Shown: positions 8,634 through 18,800, numbered from the stretch's first letter. The stretch: DNA of 43,282 nucleotides from JAHFPN01 sp963765745 (GCA_963765745.1 CAVXXM010000007.1:1-43282); one strand, 5' to 3'. The notes: generated by a model not told the origin, from the letters alone. Numbers and translations are program-made.

Positions 8634-10495
8634 GCGGAAACCTCCGTCGCTTTTGCCATGTCGAGCAGGAACTTCTGCATGTCCCACGCTCCGGTCGGGC
8701 AGCGCTCGGCGCACAGGCCGCAGTGCAGGCACATGTCCTCGTCCTTCACCATCACGCGGCCGGTCTTGAGCGTATCGGAGACATATAAATCCTGCGTCAG
8801 ATCCTCCGCCGGCGCCATCAGCCGCGTACGCAGCTCAGCCTCCGGGCCGTTCATTGTGAAGGTAATGCAGTCCATCGGACAGATATCGACGCAGGCGTCG
8901 CACTCGATGCACAGACCGCGCGTGAACACCGTCTGCACGTCGCAGTTCAAGCAGCGCTGCGTTTCCTTGTAGCCAAGCGCCCGATCAAACCCGAGTTCGA
9001 CCTCGACCTTGATGTTCTTCAGCGTGATCGCCTGGTCGCGCAGCGGAACGCGAAAGCGCTTATCGTTGGAAACATCGTTGTCGTAGCTCCACTCGTGGAT
9101 GCCCATCTTCTGGCTTTGCAAGTTCACCAGCGGCGACGGGCGCTTGTGCACGTCTTCGCCGTGGCAAAACTTGTCGATAGAGATCGCCGCGTCGTGGCCG
9201 TGCGCCACCGCCCAGATGATGTTCTTCGGACCGAACGCCGCGTCGCCGCCGAAGAAAATCTTCGGGTTGCTCGACTGCATGGTCTTCTCGTCGACCTTGG
9301 GCATGTTCCATTGGTCGAACTCGATGCCGGCATCGCGCTCGATCCAGGGAAATGCGTTCTCCTGGCCGACCGCCACAAGTACGTCGTCGCAAGGAATATG
9401 CTCGTCGGGCTCCCCCGTCGGCACCAGTTGACGCCGGCCTTTGGCGTCCTTCTCGGCCTTGACCTTCTCGAACATGACGCCGGTGAGGCGGCCGTTCTCG
9501 TGAGTAAAGGATTTCGGCATCAGATAATTGAAGATCGGAATGCCCTCGTGCATCGCGTCCTCTTTTTCCCACGAGGACGCCTTCATCTCGGCGAAGCCCG
9601 AGCGCACCACCACCTTCACGTCTTCGCCGCCGAGGCGGCGCGCGGTGCGGCAGCAATCCATCGCCGTGTTGCCGCCGCCGAGCACGATGACGCGCTTGCC
9701 GATGGCGTGGATGTGGCCGAACGAGACGCTCGAAAGCCAATCGATGCCGAGATGAATGTGCGCGGCCGCTTCCTTGCGGCCGGGGATTTCAAGCTCACGC
9801 CCGCGCGGCGCACCCGAGCCGACGAACACCGCGTCGAAATCCTCCGCGAGCAGCTTCTTCATACTGTCGATGCGGTGGCCGAGTTTGAGCTCGATGAAAC
9901 CGCGATCGAGAATATAGTTGCACTCCTCGTCGATCGTTTCCTCGGGCAGGCGGAAGCGCGGAATTTGCGAGCGGATCATGCCGCCCGAGCCCTTGTCCTG
10001 ATCGAAGATGACGATTTCGTAGCCGAGCGGCGCGAGATCCCGCACCACCGTCAACGACGCCGGTCCGCATCCGATGAGTGCGATGCGCTTGCCGTTCTTC
10101 TTCTCCGGCCGTGCCGGCATGAGCCCGCGCACGTCGTCCTTGTTGTCGGCGGCGACGCGCTTCAGGCGGCAGATCGCCACCGGCTCGGCCTCGACCCGCA
10201 CGCGCCGGCACGCGGGCTCGCACGGGCGATCGCAGGTGCGCCCCAAAATCCCGGGAAACACGTTCGAATGCCAGTTCACCATGTAGGCGTCGGTGTAGCG
10301 GCCGGCAGCGATCAGGCGGATGTATTCCGGCACCGGCGTGTGCGCCGGGCAGGCCCATTGGCAATCGACGACCTTGTGGAAATAGTGCGGGTTGCGGATG
10401 TCGGTGGGTGGAACCCCGACTCCGCGCCCTGCCTTGCCCCCGGTTTCCGACGCCTCCCGATCATTGCGGTCCAGCGTCGTCGTGCCGGCACTCAT
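8618..10495 (-). CDS. GltD-like FAD/NAD(P) oxidoreductase with N- and C-terminal Fe-S domains
   Basis: A 625-aa protein resembling the small subunit of glutamate synthase and NfnB. The N-terminal part carries the dicluster-type cysteines C45, C49, C88, C92, C96 and C109. Next come an FAD-binding GCGPAS (142-147) and a second nucleotide-binding VLGGGNTAMDCCRTA (NADPH domain), and GGDAAFGP near the flavin. The C-terminus adds two ferredoxin [4Fe-4S] motifs, CIECDACVDICPMDC and CLHCGLCAERCP. It is the first gene of the KOR operon, with AAGGAG upstream of ATG 10495. It probably carries electrons between the KOR subunits and NAD(P)(H), replacing a separate delta ferredoxin subunit. The direction of flow is inference. 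Confidence 0.85.
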   Translation of the reverse strand: MSAGTTTLDRNDREASETGGKAGRGVGVPPTDIRNPHYFHKVVDCQWACPAHTPVPEYIRLIAAGRYTDAYMVNWHSNVFPGILGRTCDRPCEPACRRVRVEAEPVAICRLKRVAADNKDDVRGLMPARPEKKNGKRIALIGCGPASLTVVRDLAPLGYEIVIFDQDKGSGGMIRSQIPRFRLPEETIDEECNYILDRGFIELKLGHRIDSMKKLLAEDFDAVFVGSGAPRGRELEIPGRKEAAAHIHLGIDWLSSVSFGHIHAIGKRVIVLGGGNTAMDCCRTARRLGGEDVKVVVRSGFAEMKASSWEKEDAMHEGIPIFNYLMPKSFTHENGRLTGVMFEKVKAEKDAKGRRQLVPTGEPDEHIPCDDVLVAVGQENAFPWIERDAGIEFDQWNMPKVDEKTMQSSNPKIFFGGDAAFGPKNIIWAVAHGHDAAISIDKFCHGEDVHKRPSPLVNLQSQKMGIHEWSYDNDVSNDKRFRVPLRDQAITLKNIKVEVELGFDRALGYKETQRCLNCDVQTVFTRGLCIECDACVDICPMDCITFTMNGPEAELRTRLMAPAEDLTQDLYVSDTLKTGRVMVKDEDMCLHCGLCAERCPTGAWDMQKFLLDMAKATEVSACRRA

Positions 10496-11033
10496 TCTCT
10501 AAAGCTCCTTGGCAGGCTCCCCAGCCGTGCGGCAGGACCGTTATTGTAGCTACTGCCGTCGAATCGAGACCCCATCCTGCGGCCGGCCTCTTTCGCGCGA
10601 ACGAGGTGCCGCGGCAATGAGCAATTCGGAGGCCCTTGCCTCGGCTTCTAGCATGCCAACGCGCCGGAGGCCGGTAATTCAAGCAGTTTTGAGCGGTTCA
10701 TGATGTGTGCCGGAGCCAATCTAGGCGCAATTTCTTGGAGATTCTCTTAATCCGCGGGTTGCCTGCAGCCCGACAGGCGAGCCGCCGTGGCGGTAGCAGC
10801 GGTACCAAAGGACCGCACAAGCACGCGAAACCGCATGCCGATGGGCCTGTGGCCGCTCGGGCACAGGCGCGGAATTTCACTTTTCCGTCCCGGCAGGGCC
10901 CCCGAGCGGACTCCCAAACCTAAAGGGAAGGTATAAGATTTCCCAAGTGTCCGGGCATGCGCATCGGCGCTCAAGGCACGCATCGAAAACCGGCCACACC
11001 TGTCGGAAACCAGAAACAAAAAATGGGGGCCCC
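10496..11033. other. Intergenic region without a convincing gene
   Basis: A 538-bp divergent interval between the KOR operon and the small exported protein gene. Short open frames on both strands lack ribosome sites and recognisable sequence. I saw no tRNA, riboswitch or FNR/FixK-type palindrome. Both flanking promoters must lie here, and a loose -10-like GTATAAGAT at 10931-10939 could serve the plus-strand gene. Confidence 0.5.
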
Positions 11034-11231
11034 ATGAAGAAGCTTACCGCGCTGATTGCAGCTACTGCCTTGCTCGGATCGACCGTCCTCGTGTCGGCCA
11101 TCTTTACGCCGCCGACCGATGGAATCTCGACCCTCCAGCTCGTGCAGGACAAGGACAAGGGCAAGAAGGACAAGAAGGATAAAAAGAAGAAAGACAAGAA
11201 AGACAAGAAGGACAAGAAGGATAAGAAGTAA
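11034..11231 (+). CDS. Small exported Lys/Asp-rich repeat protein
   Basis: A 65-aa protein. Residues 1-23 form a typical signal peptide (MKKLTALIAATALLGSTVLVSA), followed by a short neutral linker and, from about residue 38, a tail made almost only of Lys and Asp in DKK-type units. The DNA of the tail is a degenerate AAG/GAC repeat, so its length may vary between strains by slippage. The start at 11034 is preceded by GGGGGCCCC rather than a strong ribosome site. No family is recognised. A highly cationic exported tail could bind the outer membrane surface, nucleic acid or divalent cations, but this is speculation. Confidence 0.65.
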   Translation: MKKLTALIAATALLGSTVLVSAIFTPPTDGISTLQLVQDKDKGKKDKKDKKKKDKKDKKDKKDKK

Positions 11232-11285
11232 GACGAACGGCGCGACGCTGTCCGTCACCTGAACGTCTTGCAGAATTCCCATTTA

Positions 11286-11316
11286 GCGGCCGGCCTCGGC
11301 CGGCCGCTTCGTTTTT
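11286..11316 (+). terminator. Rho-independent terminator, possibly bidirectional
   Basis: A perfect GC palindrome (gcggccggcc, 2-nt centre, ggccggccgc; 11286-11307) is followed by TTCGTTTTT. It ends the Lys/Asp-rich protein gene. The convergent AbrB-family gene stops at 11315, inside the T run, so the same hairpin may serve both. Confidence 0.8.
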
Positions 11317-12433
11317 AGCCGGCCGGGTCGCTCGGCACCGGCGCCGGGCCGAACAGGAGCCTGGCCGCGAACGGCAGCAACAGCCCGATCAGCAGAAAGC
11401 GCACGATGTGATGCGCCGCCACGAAGGCCGGATCGAGCCCGATCACGAAAGCGAGCGCGCTCATAGCCTCGACGCCGCCGGGTGCGAACGCCACGATCAC
11501 CTTGCCGACGCCCTCGCCCGATAGCGCCGCCGCCAGCAGCGCGAACGCGAGCGCCACGCCCGACGCGACCGCGAAGGCGCCGAGCGACGCGAGCAAAAAG
11601 TGCTTCAGCGTCGCCAGATCGCTTCCGGCGAAGCGCGAGCCGACCGAGGCGCCGAGCGCAATGAAAGAGGGGATCAGCACATAGTCCGGCAGCAGCGCGG
11701 TGACGAGCCCGCTGGCGTGCAGGATCGCGCTCGCGAACATGGCGCCGAACAGGAGCCCGCCCGGCACCCTCGCCCGGTCGGCAGCCAGACCGCCGATGAT
11801 ACTGGTGACCGCCATGAGCGCGAGCTCGCCGGCCGTGCCGATGCCGAACGAGCCCGGCAGCGGCGGCCGCATCGGCAACGGCACTGCCACGGATAATCCG
11901 AACGACACGAGCGCTCCCGGTAACAGCGCGACGATGATGAACAACCGGATGGCCTGGGCGAAGGCCACGCGCCGCACGTCGGCGCCGTCTTGCGTAGCCA
12001 GCGCCAGCGCCGTCGAAAGTGCGCCGGGCGCCGAGGCATAGAACGCGGTCCGGCCGTCCCAGCCGGCGAACCGGCGCAGGTAGAAGGTGACCGCCGCCAT
12101 GGTCGCCGCCACCGAAAGCACCAGCACCGCTATGCTGATGGGCCAGTTGCGCATGCCGGTGAGCGTTTCGGGGGTCACCGCCGCGCCCATCATGACGCCG
12201 AGCGCGATGAACGCCGCGCCGCGTACGCCTTTGGTCACGGCTACATCGGCCCCGAACATCGCCAGCACCGCGACCACGGTAAGCGCCCCGGAAAGCCAAG
12301 CCGCCGGCAGCCCGGTCGCCGCGAACAGGGCGCCGCCGGCCGCTGCGGCGGCGAGCGTGCGCAGGACTGCGATCGGACGTGAGGCGGAATGCGGCGCGGC
12401 GAGAGGAACGGCCATGACGGGTGGCGCTTCCAT
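11315..12433 (-). CDS. AbrB family membrane protein (putative ammonia monooxygenase family)
   Basis: A 372-aa polytopic protein with roughly ten hydrophobic segments. It belongs to the family annotated either as AbrB-duplication membrane proteins or as putative ammonia monooxygenase; it is neither the AbrB DNA-binding protein nor a real AMO. The internal duplication is visible as two copies of a G-hydrophobic-APGG/AxEAM pattern: FYASAPGALSTALALA in the first half and VIVAFAPGGVEAMSALAFVIGLDP in the second. A transporter role is likely; substrate unknown. The start is uncertain: ATG 12433 is used here and ATG 12415 is an alternative. It lies 44 nt downstream of mscL on the same strand. Confidence 0.78.
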   Translation of the reverse strand: MEAPPVMAVPLAAPHSASRPIAVLRTLAAAAAGGALFAATGLPAAWLSGALTVVAVLAMFGADVAVTKGVRGAAFIALGVMMGAAVTPETLTGMRNWPISIAVLVLSVAATMAAVTFYLRRFAGWDGRTAFYASAPGALSTALALATQDGADVRRVAFAQAIRLFIIVALLPGALVSFGLSVAVPLPMRPPLPGSFGIGTAGELALMAVTSIIGGLAADRARVPGGLLFGAMFASAILHASGLVTALLPDYVLIPSFIALGASVGSRFAGSDLATLKHFLLASLGAFAVASGVALAFALLAAALSGEGVGKVIVAFAPGGVEAMSALAFVIGLDPAFVAAHHIVRFLLIGLLLPFAARLLFGPAPVPSDPAG

Positions 12434-12477
12434 GCGCCGAACAGCCCAGCCCGTCAAACCTGAAGCCGGTCCCGAAG

Positions 12478-12888
12478 TCAGGATCGCTGCTTCAAGAGAT
12501 CGCGGATTTCGGTGAGCAGCCGCACGTCGGCCGGCGTCGGCGCCGCCTTCGCCTCTTCCTTCCTCTTCATGCGATTGATCGCTTTCACGGCCAGAAACAG
12601 AACGAAGGCAATGATCGCGAAATTGAGCGCGATGGTGAGAAAATTGCCCCACGCCAGCACCGCGCCCTGCTTCTTCGCCTCGATCAGTGTGTCTGCGGTG
12701 ATTTTCGAGGAAAGGCCTACGAAATAATTGGAGAAGTCGAGCCCACCCGCGATCGCGCCGAGCATCGGCATGAACATGTCGCCGACCAGCGACTCGACGA
12801 TCTTGCCGAAGGCCGCGCCGATGATCACGCCGATGGCGAGATCGACCACGTTGCCTTTCATCGCGAAGTCACGAAATTCCTTGAGCAT
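12478..12888 (-). CDS. mscL: Large-conductance mechanosensitive channel MscL
   Basis: A 136-aa inner-membrane channel that opens on membrane tension and releases solutes on osmotic downshock. The N-terminal amphipathic helix MLKEFRDFAMKGNVVDLAIG, TM1 with the pore-lining GVIIGAAFGKIV, the periplasmic loop and TM2 (NFLTIALNFAIIAFVLFLAV) are all present. The cytoplasmic helix ends in LLTEIRDLLKQ, as in the family. The start at 12888 is preceded by GGGGAGA. It lies 55 nt downstream of the corrected stop of the exonuclease-CBS-DUF294 gene. Confidence 0.95.
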   Translation of the reverse strand: MLKEFRDFAMKGNVVDLAIGVIIGAAFGKIVESLVGDMFMPMLGAIAGGLDFSNYFVGLSSKITADTLIEAKKQGAVLAWGNFLTIALNFAIIAFVLFLAVKAINRMKRKEEAKAAPTPADVRLLTEIRDLLKQRS

Positions 12889-12943
12889 GTTCTCCCCCGC
12901 TTTCGTGAAAATTTCGCACCAGCTGAGCCTATCCGGCCCGTGT

Positions 12944-15074
12944 TCACACAAGCAAATCTCGCACCGTCTCGTCGGCGTGCGACAGCGACTGCAACGCGCT
13001 CTTGAGCCGCTTCTGTTCGGTGCGTGAAAGTCGCTTCCATTCGACCTTGTTCGAGGGCGGACGGCCCGCTGCGATATCGACGAGCTGCTGCTCGAGCACC
13101 GCCGGCAAGCAGCGTCGCATGCGCCTCGATCATCGCGTCGAGATCGCTCTCGGCCTCTGGTTTCAGTGCCTTCACACCCAGGAGCCGCGCCTGCGTCGAA
13201 TGCTCCGTGACGCCGAAGCGGATCGCCAGCACCCGGGCGGAACGGACCACCTGAAAGAGCCCGCCTCGCTTCAAATCTACCCGGCCGTTTTCGGTGCGCA
13301 CCCCGAACCAGCCGACCGGCGGCGCGACCGCACCGTCCGCTTCGGCCAGCAGCTTCAGGAAATCGATGCGTTCGCCGGCCTGTGCATAGGCGAAACGCCA
13401 CAGCTCCGCCGCCAATGCGCCGTCACCGTGCACGGCGCGGAAATCGAAGAAGATATCGACCGAAAGCAGATCCTCGGGCCGCGAGCGGCCGACCCAGTCA
13501 TTGATCCGCTCGCGCCAAGTGGCTGCGCTGCCGCGCCATTGCGCGTTCTTCGCCATCACGCCGCCCAGGCAATAGGGAACGCCCACCTCGTGCAGGATGT
13601 CGGCCACGTGGCTGCCGAGCTCGGCGAACCACTTATCCTCCGGCCCGCCGGGAGCACCCTCGGCGAACACGATGGCATTGTCCTGGTCCATGGCCAGCAA
13701 ACTCTCCTCGCGCCCGGCCGAGCCCAGCACCAGAAACGCATAAGGCTGCGGCGGCGCGCCGCGGCCGGCTTTGAGCATGCGCGCCTCGCCGATCTCGGCC
13801 GCGCGGCGCGTGAGTCCGGCAAGCTCGTGCGAAATCACCGCCGCGACCGCGCGCGCCTCGACGCTTTCGTCCAGGAGTCCGCGCGCGACCGCCGGCAGCT
13901 TCGCCCAGGCGGCGCCGAGCGCATGAACGTCCTGCGCCTCGTCGATCGCATCGCCGAGCGCGACCGCATCTTGCGCGCGCACGCGCAGAAGCTGGCGTGC
14001 CGAGAGCGCCCCGACCACATTGCCCGCCTCGTCAACGACGCCGAGGTGGCGCACCTTGAGCCGGTCCATGCGGCCGATCGCGCGGTATACGAACGCATCG
14101 CCCGGCACGGCCGCGAGCGGCCGGCTCGCGATGGCGCCGACTTCGTTGGCAAGCGCCGCGGTGCCGCCGGATTCGAGCACGCGCAGAAGATCGCGCTCGG
14201 TCACGATCCCGCATGCCGCCGCGCGGTGCGGGCCATCCGTCCCGGCGCCGGCCGGCGGCACGAACACGGAGCTGATCTTTCGCTGCATCAGAAGCTTGAG
14301 CACGCCGGCAAGGTTCATCGACGGCGGCACGAACACCGGCGGCTTCGACATCACGTCCCGCACACGATGGCGGTAGGGGTAGGAATCGATCCGCGCCAGC
14401 ATGCGCTCGCTAGCCAGTCGCGAAGGCGCTTGCGCCGGCTCGTGCCAGCCGGCGCGCTGATGCTCCGCGAGCACATTGGAGAGCGAATGGATCGCGGCCT
14501 CGGCCTCTGCGAGCGTACGGACGCCGCGCTCGCGCAAGATCGGGATGAGCTTCAGGAAAATCTCGGCCGTCGCGCGCGCGTCGCCGAGTGCCGAATGGCG
14601 TTTCTCGATCTTGACACCGAGCCATACGGCGAGCTGCTCGAGCGAATAGCCCGGAAGGTCGGGCCGCACCGCCTCGGCGAGCACGCGCACGCAGAGCGTA
14701 CGCGGTGGATCGAAAGCGATACCGGCGCGCGCGCACTCGCGCGCGATCACCGCAAGGTCATAGCCGGTGTGGTGGCCGATCAGGACCGCCTCTCCGGCAA
14801 ACGCGACGAAGCCCTGCCATGCCGCGGGAAACCGCGGGCTGCCCGCGACTTTCTTGGCATCGATGCCGTGGATTTTCGTGGCGACTGTCGGAATCGCTTC
14901 GCCCGGGTCCACGAGCGTGCGGTAGGGGTTCGAGGCATCGAGCCTGCCGCCGCGCAGCCTGACGCCGGCGATCTCGACGATGCGCGCCCGCGCCGGCTCC
15001 AAGTCCGTGGTTTCCGTATCGGCCACCACCGCGTCGAGCGCGATGAGGGGCGTCGCACTCAGCCGGTCGACCAC
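12944..15074 (-). CDS. Exonuclease-CBS-DUF294 nucleotidyltransferase-like fusion (frameshifted near the end)
   Basis: A protein of about 709 aa with three parts. Residues 12-190 are a DnaQ-type 3'-5' exonuclease domain (DTE at 19-21, HHTGYD at 101-106, H160 with GDA at 164-166). Residues 235-370 hold a CBS pair. Residues 395-700 are DUF294, with the nucleotidyltransferase motif GSAGREES and DQD (451-465), and DUF294_C, as in GlnD-like regulators. The start is GTG 15074, 7 nt after the preceding stop. Near 13102 the frame must shift by one extra base (CC in gccggc) to give the family C-terminus VLEQQLVDIAAG...LSRTEQKRLKSAL and the stop at 12944. Without correction it would run into mscL. A nucleotide-sensing regulatory role is inferred. 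Confidence 0.8.
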
Positions 15075-15081
15075 GTGACGC

Positions 15082-15717
15082 CTATGCGCCGCGGCGGGCC
15101 AAGTCGCCGCCGGCCGCCACCCCGAGCGTCGTCACGAGCGCAGCGACGTTCGCGCGTCCCGTGAATTCCTCGTGCATGCTGATCAGATTGGTGCGCAGAT
15201 TGCTCGTCACGATCTCGTTGGCGCTTCCGCGCAAGCGCGGGTGGATCGGAAGATTGTCGTAGAACTGCGGAGCGATCTGCAGCGGAATATCCTTCACGCG
15301 CTTGGGCGGATGCAGCGCGATATGGATGATCCGCAGCCCAAGCGCGGCACGCGCTTCGGTCCAGGCCGTGGGCTCGACCGGTTTGGGCACCGGGTAGCGG
15401 TCGATGATCTCGAACGCCGCCGCCTGCAGCGCCTCGGCGAGTGGCATCGCGCCCTTGGCCAGCGGGCGCAGCACTCCATCCACCAGCTCGACGACGCAGG
15501 AGAGCGTCAGCGGATAGGACTTCCAGCGTGCTTCATCGACCGCGGCCATGAATGTCGCCTCCCTGACCAGCGAGGAGAACGACGGGCCGGAAACCGCTCG
15601 CGAGAAGTCGAAAATTCCCTTTTGCGTCAGGAACGCCGCGCGGCTGTCGAGGAATTCGACCAGCGCCGGGCGGTCGTCGATCGGCTGTGGGCGGCGGAAC
15701 CAGTCGAGAAAACCCAT
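15082..15717 (-). CDS. Conserved hypothetical protein, partner of the DUF294 gene
   Basis: A 211-aa soluble protein beginning MGFLDWFRRPQPIDDRPAL. The remainder is mixed helix and strand, with a Pro-rich stretch around YPVPKPVEPTAW and a basic HPPKRVKDIP segment. I do not recognise a named domain. It is followed 7 nt later by the exonuclease-CBS-DUF294 gene, so both are likely co-transcribed and may act together. ATG 15717 was chosen because a longer frame upstream shows no family-like sequence. Divergent to the histidine kinase gene. Confidence 0.72.
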   Translation of the reverse strand: MGFLDWFRRPQPIDDRPALVEFLDSRAAFLTQKGIFDFSRAVSGPSFSSLVREATFMAAVDEARWKSYPLTLSCVVELVDGVLRPLAKGAMPLAEALQAAAFEIIDRYPVPKPVEPTAWTEARAALGLRIIHIALHPPKRVKDIPLQIAPQFYDNLPIHPRLRGSANEIVTSNLRTNLISMHEEFTGRANVAALVTTLGVAAGGDLARRGA

Positions 15718-15802
15718 AAATCTACTCACGCCTTTGCTTGCTACTTCGCTACTGCGCGCGGCCGGTCTGCCCAGCATGGACAAGGTGGGTAGGCTATGAT
15801 CC

Positions 15803-15836
15803 CCTTGTTGCACAAGGCTCCTGCCCGCGTGGGCAG
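15803..15836 (+). promoter_or_regulatory. Two tandem perfect hairpins in the kinase leader
   Basis: Two adjacent inverted repeats lie 18-52 nt upstream of the kinase start: CCTTGT-TGC-ACAAGG (15803-15817) and CTGCCC-GCGT-GGGCAG (15821-15836). A -10-like TATGAT precedes them at 15795-15800. They could be leader RNA hairpins or a regulator site; no T run follows, so they are not a classical terminator. Confidence 0.45.
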
Positions 15837-15854
15837 AGTGACGCAGGAGCAATA

Positions 15855-18800
15855 ATGCTGCAAGGCTGGGTCGTTGTCGGCATTGCGCTCGCCTATATCG
15901 GATTTCTATTCGCAGTGGCGAGCTACGGCGACCGCAGGCGAGCTCGCTGGGGCACCCGCGGCAGCCGCCCGCTGATCTATCCGCTCACGCTCGCGGTCTA
16001 TTGCACCTCCTGGACCTTCTTCGGCTCGGTCGGCTTCGCCACCAAGAATGGGCTCGACTTCCTGACCATTTATCTGGGGCCGATCCTGATGATCGGGCTG
16101 GGCTATCCGCTCATCCTGAAGATGCTGCGGCTGGCCAAGACGCAGAACATCACCTCGATCGCCGACTTCATCGCCGCGCGCTACGGCAAGAGCCAGCTCG
16201 TCGCCGCGATCGTGACCCTCGTCGCCGTGATCGGCGCGGTGCCCTATATCGCGCTGCAGCTGAAAGCCGTCTCCTCCTCGCTGCTGACCATTCTCGGCCC
16301 GCAGCAGATTTCGGTGTCCTCGATCCCGGTTGTCGGCGATCTCGCGCTTCTTGTCGCGGTGACCATGGCCGCGTTCGCTGTCTTGTTCGGCACGCGCCAC
16401 ATCGACGCCACCGAGCACCAGGAAGGCCTGATGCTCGCGATCGCGACCGAGTCGCTGATCAAGCTCGTAGCCTTCCTGGTCGTGGGCATCTTCGTCACCT
16501 TCTTTCTGTTCGACGGCCCGCGCGACTTGCTCGCCAGGGCCGCGGCCAAGGGCGACATCCTTCCGGTGTTCTTCGACGGCATCAATCCGGCGACCTGGAT
16601 CACGATGACGCTGCTTTCCTTCCTCGCCATCGTGCTCCTGCCGCGCCAGTTCCACGTCACCGTGGTCGAGAACAACGACGAGACCGACGTGCGGCGCGCG
16701 GCGTGGCTGTTCCCGCTCTATCTCGTGCTGATCAACCTGTTCGTCGTCCCGATCGCCATCGCGGGCCTGGTGCTGTTCCCCAAGGGCAGCGTCGACAGCG
16801 ACATGTTCGTGCTGGCGCTACCGCTTTCGGCCGGCGCCGAGAGCATGGCACTGCTGGCATTCATCGGCGGCCTCTCGGCTGCGACCGCCATGGTCATCGT
16901 CGAGAGCATCGCGGTCTCCATCATGGTGTCGAACGACATCGTGGTGCCGCTGATCCTGCGCGGCCGCGGCATCGGCACGGTGCTCGGCCAGGGCGCGAAC
17001 CGCGAGGACATGGGCAAGCTTCTGTTGCGCTCCCGCCGCTTCGCGATCTTCGGCGTGCTGCTGCTCGCCTACCTCTACTATCACACCGCCGGCGAGGCGC
17101 AGCTGGTGCAGATCGGGCTGCTGTCGTTCGCGGCCGTCGCGCAATTCGGCCCGGCTTTCTTCGGCGGGCTGTTCTGGCAAGGCGCGACCGCGCGCGGCGC
17201 GATCGCGGGACTGGCGATCGGCGTCGGCGTCTGGGCCTATACGCTCCTGCTGCCGAGCTTCGTCGCCACGGGAATCCTCGACCGGACGATCCTCGATTTC
17301 GGCCTGTTCGGCATTCAGGACCTGAGACCGCAAGCACTGTTCGGCATCGACGCGGCCCCGCTCACCCACGGCGTACTCTGGAGCCTCGGACTCAATGTGC
17401 TGGCCTTCATCGGCGTGTCGCTCGTCACCTCCGCGACGCCGATCGAGCGTATGCAAGCCAGCGTATTCGTGCGCTCCGAGAGCGCCCCGATGGCGCCGGG
17501 CTTCCGGCTCTGGCGCTCGTCCGTCACCGTCGGCGAACTCGGCGCCACCGTTTCCCGCTATCTCGGCGAGGAGCGCACGCGCCGCTCCTTCGAAAGCTTC
17601 GCCCAGACGCGGCGCCTGTCGCTTGAGCCCGCAAGCGAAGCCGACATCCACCTCTTGCGCTACGCCGAGCACATCCTGGCCTCGGCGATCGGCGGCGCCT
17701 CCTCGCGGCTCGTGCTGTCGCTGCTCTTGCGCAAGGGCGCGGTGTCGCCGAAGGCGGCGCTAAAACTCCTCGACGACGCTTCCGCCGCGATCCAGTACAA
17801 TCGCGAGATTTTGCAATCCGCCCTCGATCACGTGCGCCAGGGCATCGCCGTGTTCGACAAGGATCTGCAGCTGATTTGCTGGAACCGGGAGTTCGGCGAG
17901 ATGTTCGACCTGCCGCCCGATCTGGTGCGGGTCGGCGTCGGCCTCGACCAAATCCTGCGCCGCACCGCCGACCGCGGCGATTTCGGCCCCGGACCGGTCG
18001 AGCACCTGGTCGCCGACCGGATCGAACGCTACACGACCCGCACCGAGAGCTTCCTGGAACGCCTGCCGATGCGCGGCATCGTGGTCGAGGCGCGCTCCAA
18101 CCCCATGCCCGACGGCGGCTTCGTCGTCACCTATACCGACATCACGCCCACGGTCGAGGCGGCCGAGGCGCTCGAGCGCGCCAACGAGAATCTGGAGCGG
18201 CGCGTGCATGAGCGCACCGAGGAACTCACGCGCCTCAATCAGGCGCTCGCCCGGGCGAAGTCGGAAGCCGACGAGGCGAACATTTCCAAGACCCGCTTTC
18301 TCGCCGCCGCCAGCCACGACATTTTGCAGCCGCTGAACGCGGCGCGGCTCTATGCGACCAGTCTGGTCGAGCGCAAGAGCATGGGCGAGGACGCCAAACT
18401 CGCTTCCAATATCGACGCATCGCTGGAGGCGGTCGAGGAAATCCTCGGCGCATTGCTCGACATTTCGCGCCTCGATACCGGCGCGATGAAGCCGGATCTC
18501 TCGAGCTTCGCTATCGACGAAATTCTGAGCCAGCTCGAGGTCGAGTACGCTCCGCTCGCGGCGGATAAGGGGCTCAAGCTCACCTTCATACCGTCCTCGC
18601 TCGCGGTGCGAACCGACCGGCGGCTGCTGCGCCGGCTGTTGCAGAATCTCGTCTCCAATGCGGTCAAATACACGCCCAAGGGACGCGTGCTGGTCGGCTG
18701 CCGGCGGCGGCGCGGCCGCGTTCGCATCGAGATCACCGACACCGGGCTCGGCATCCCCACCTCGAAGCAGAAGATCGTGTTCAAGGAATTTCAGCGGCTG

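Noticed and set aside
10461..10703. Short frames in the 10.5-11.0 kb gap on both strands
   Set aside because: No ribosome site, low-complexity Arg-rich translation, no family resemblance.
11034..11231. Lys/Asp-rich tail as a CRISPR or DNA repeat array
   Set aside because: The repeats are short codon-level AAG/GAC units without spacers.
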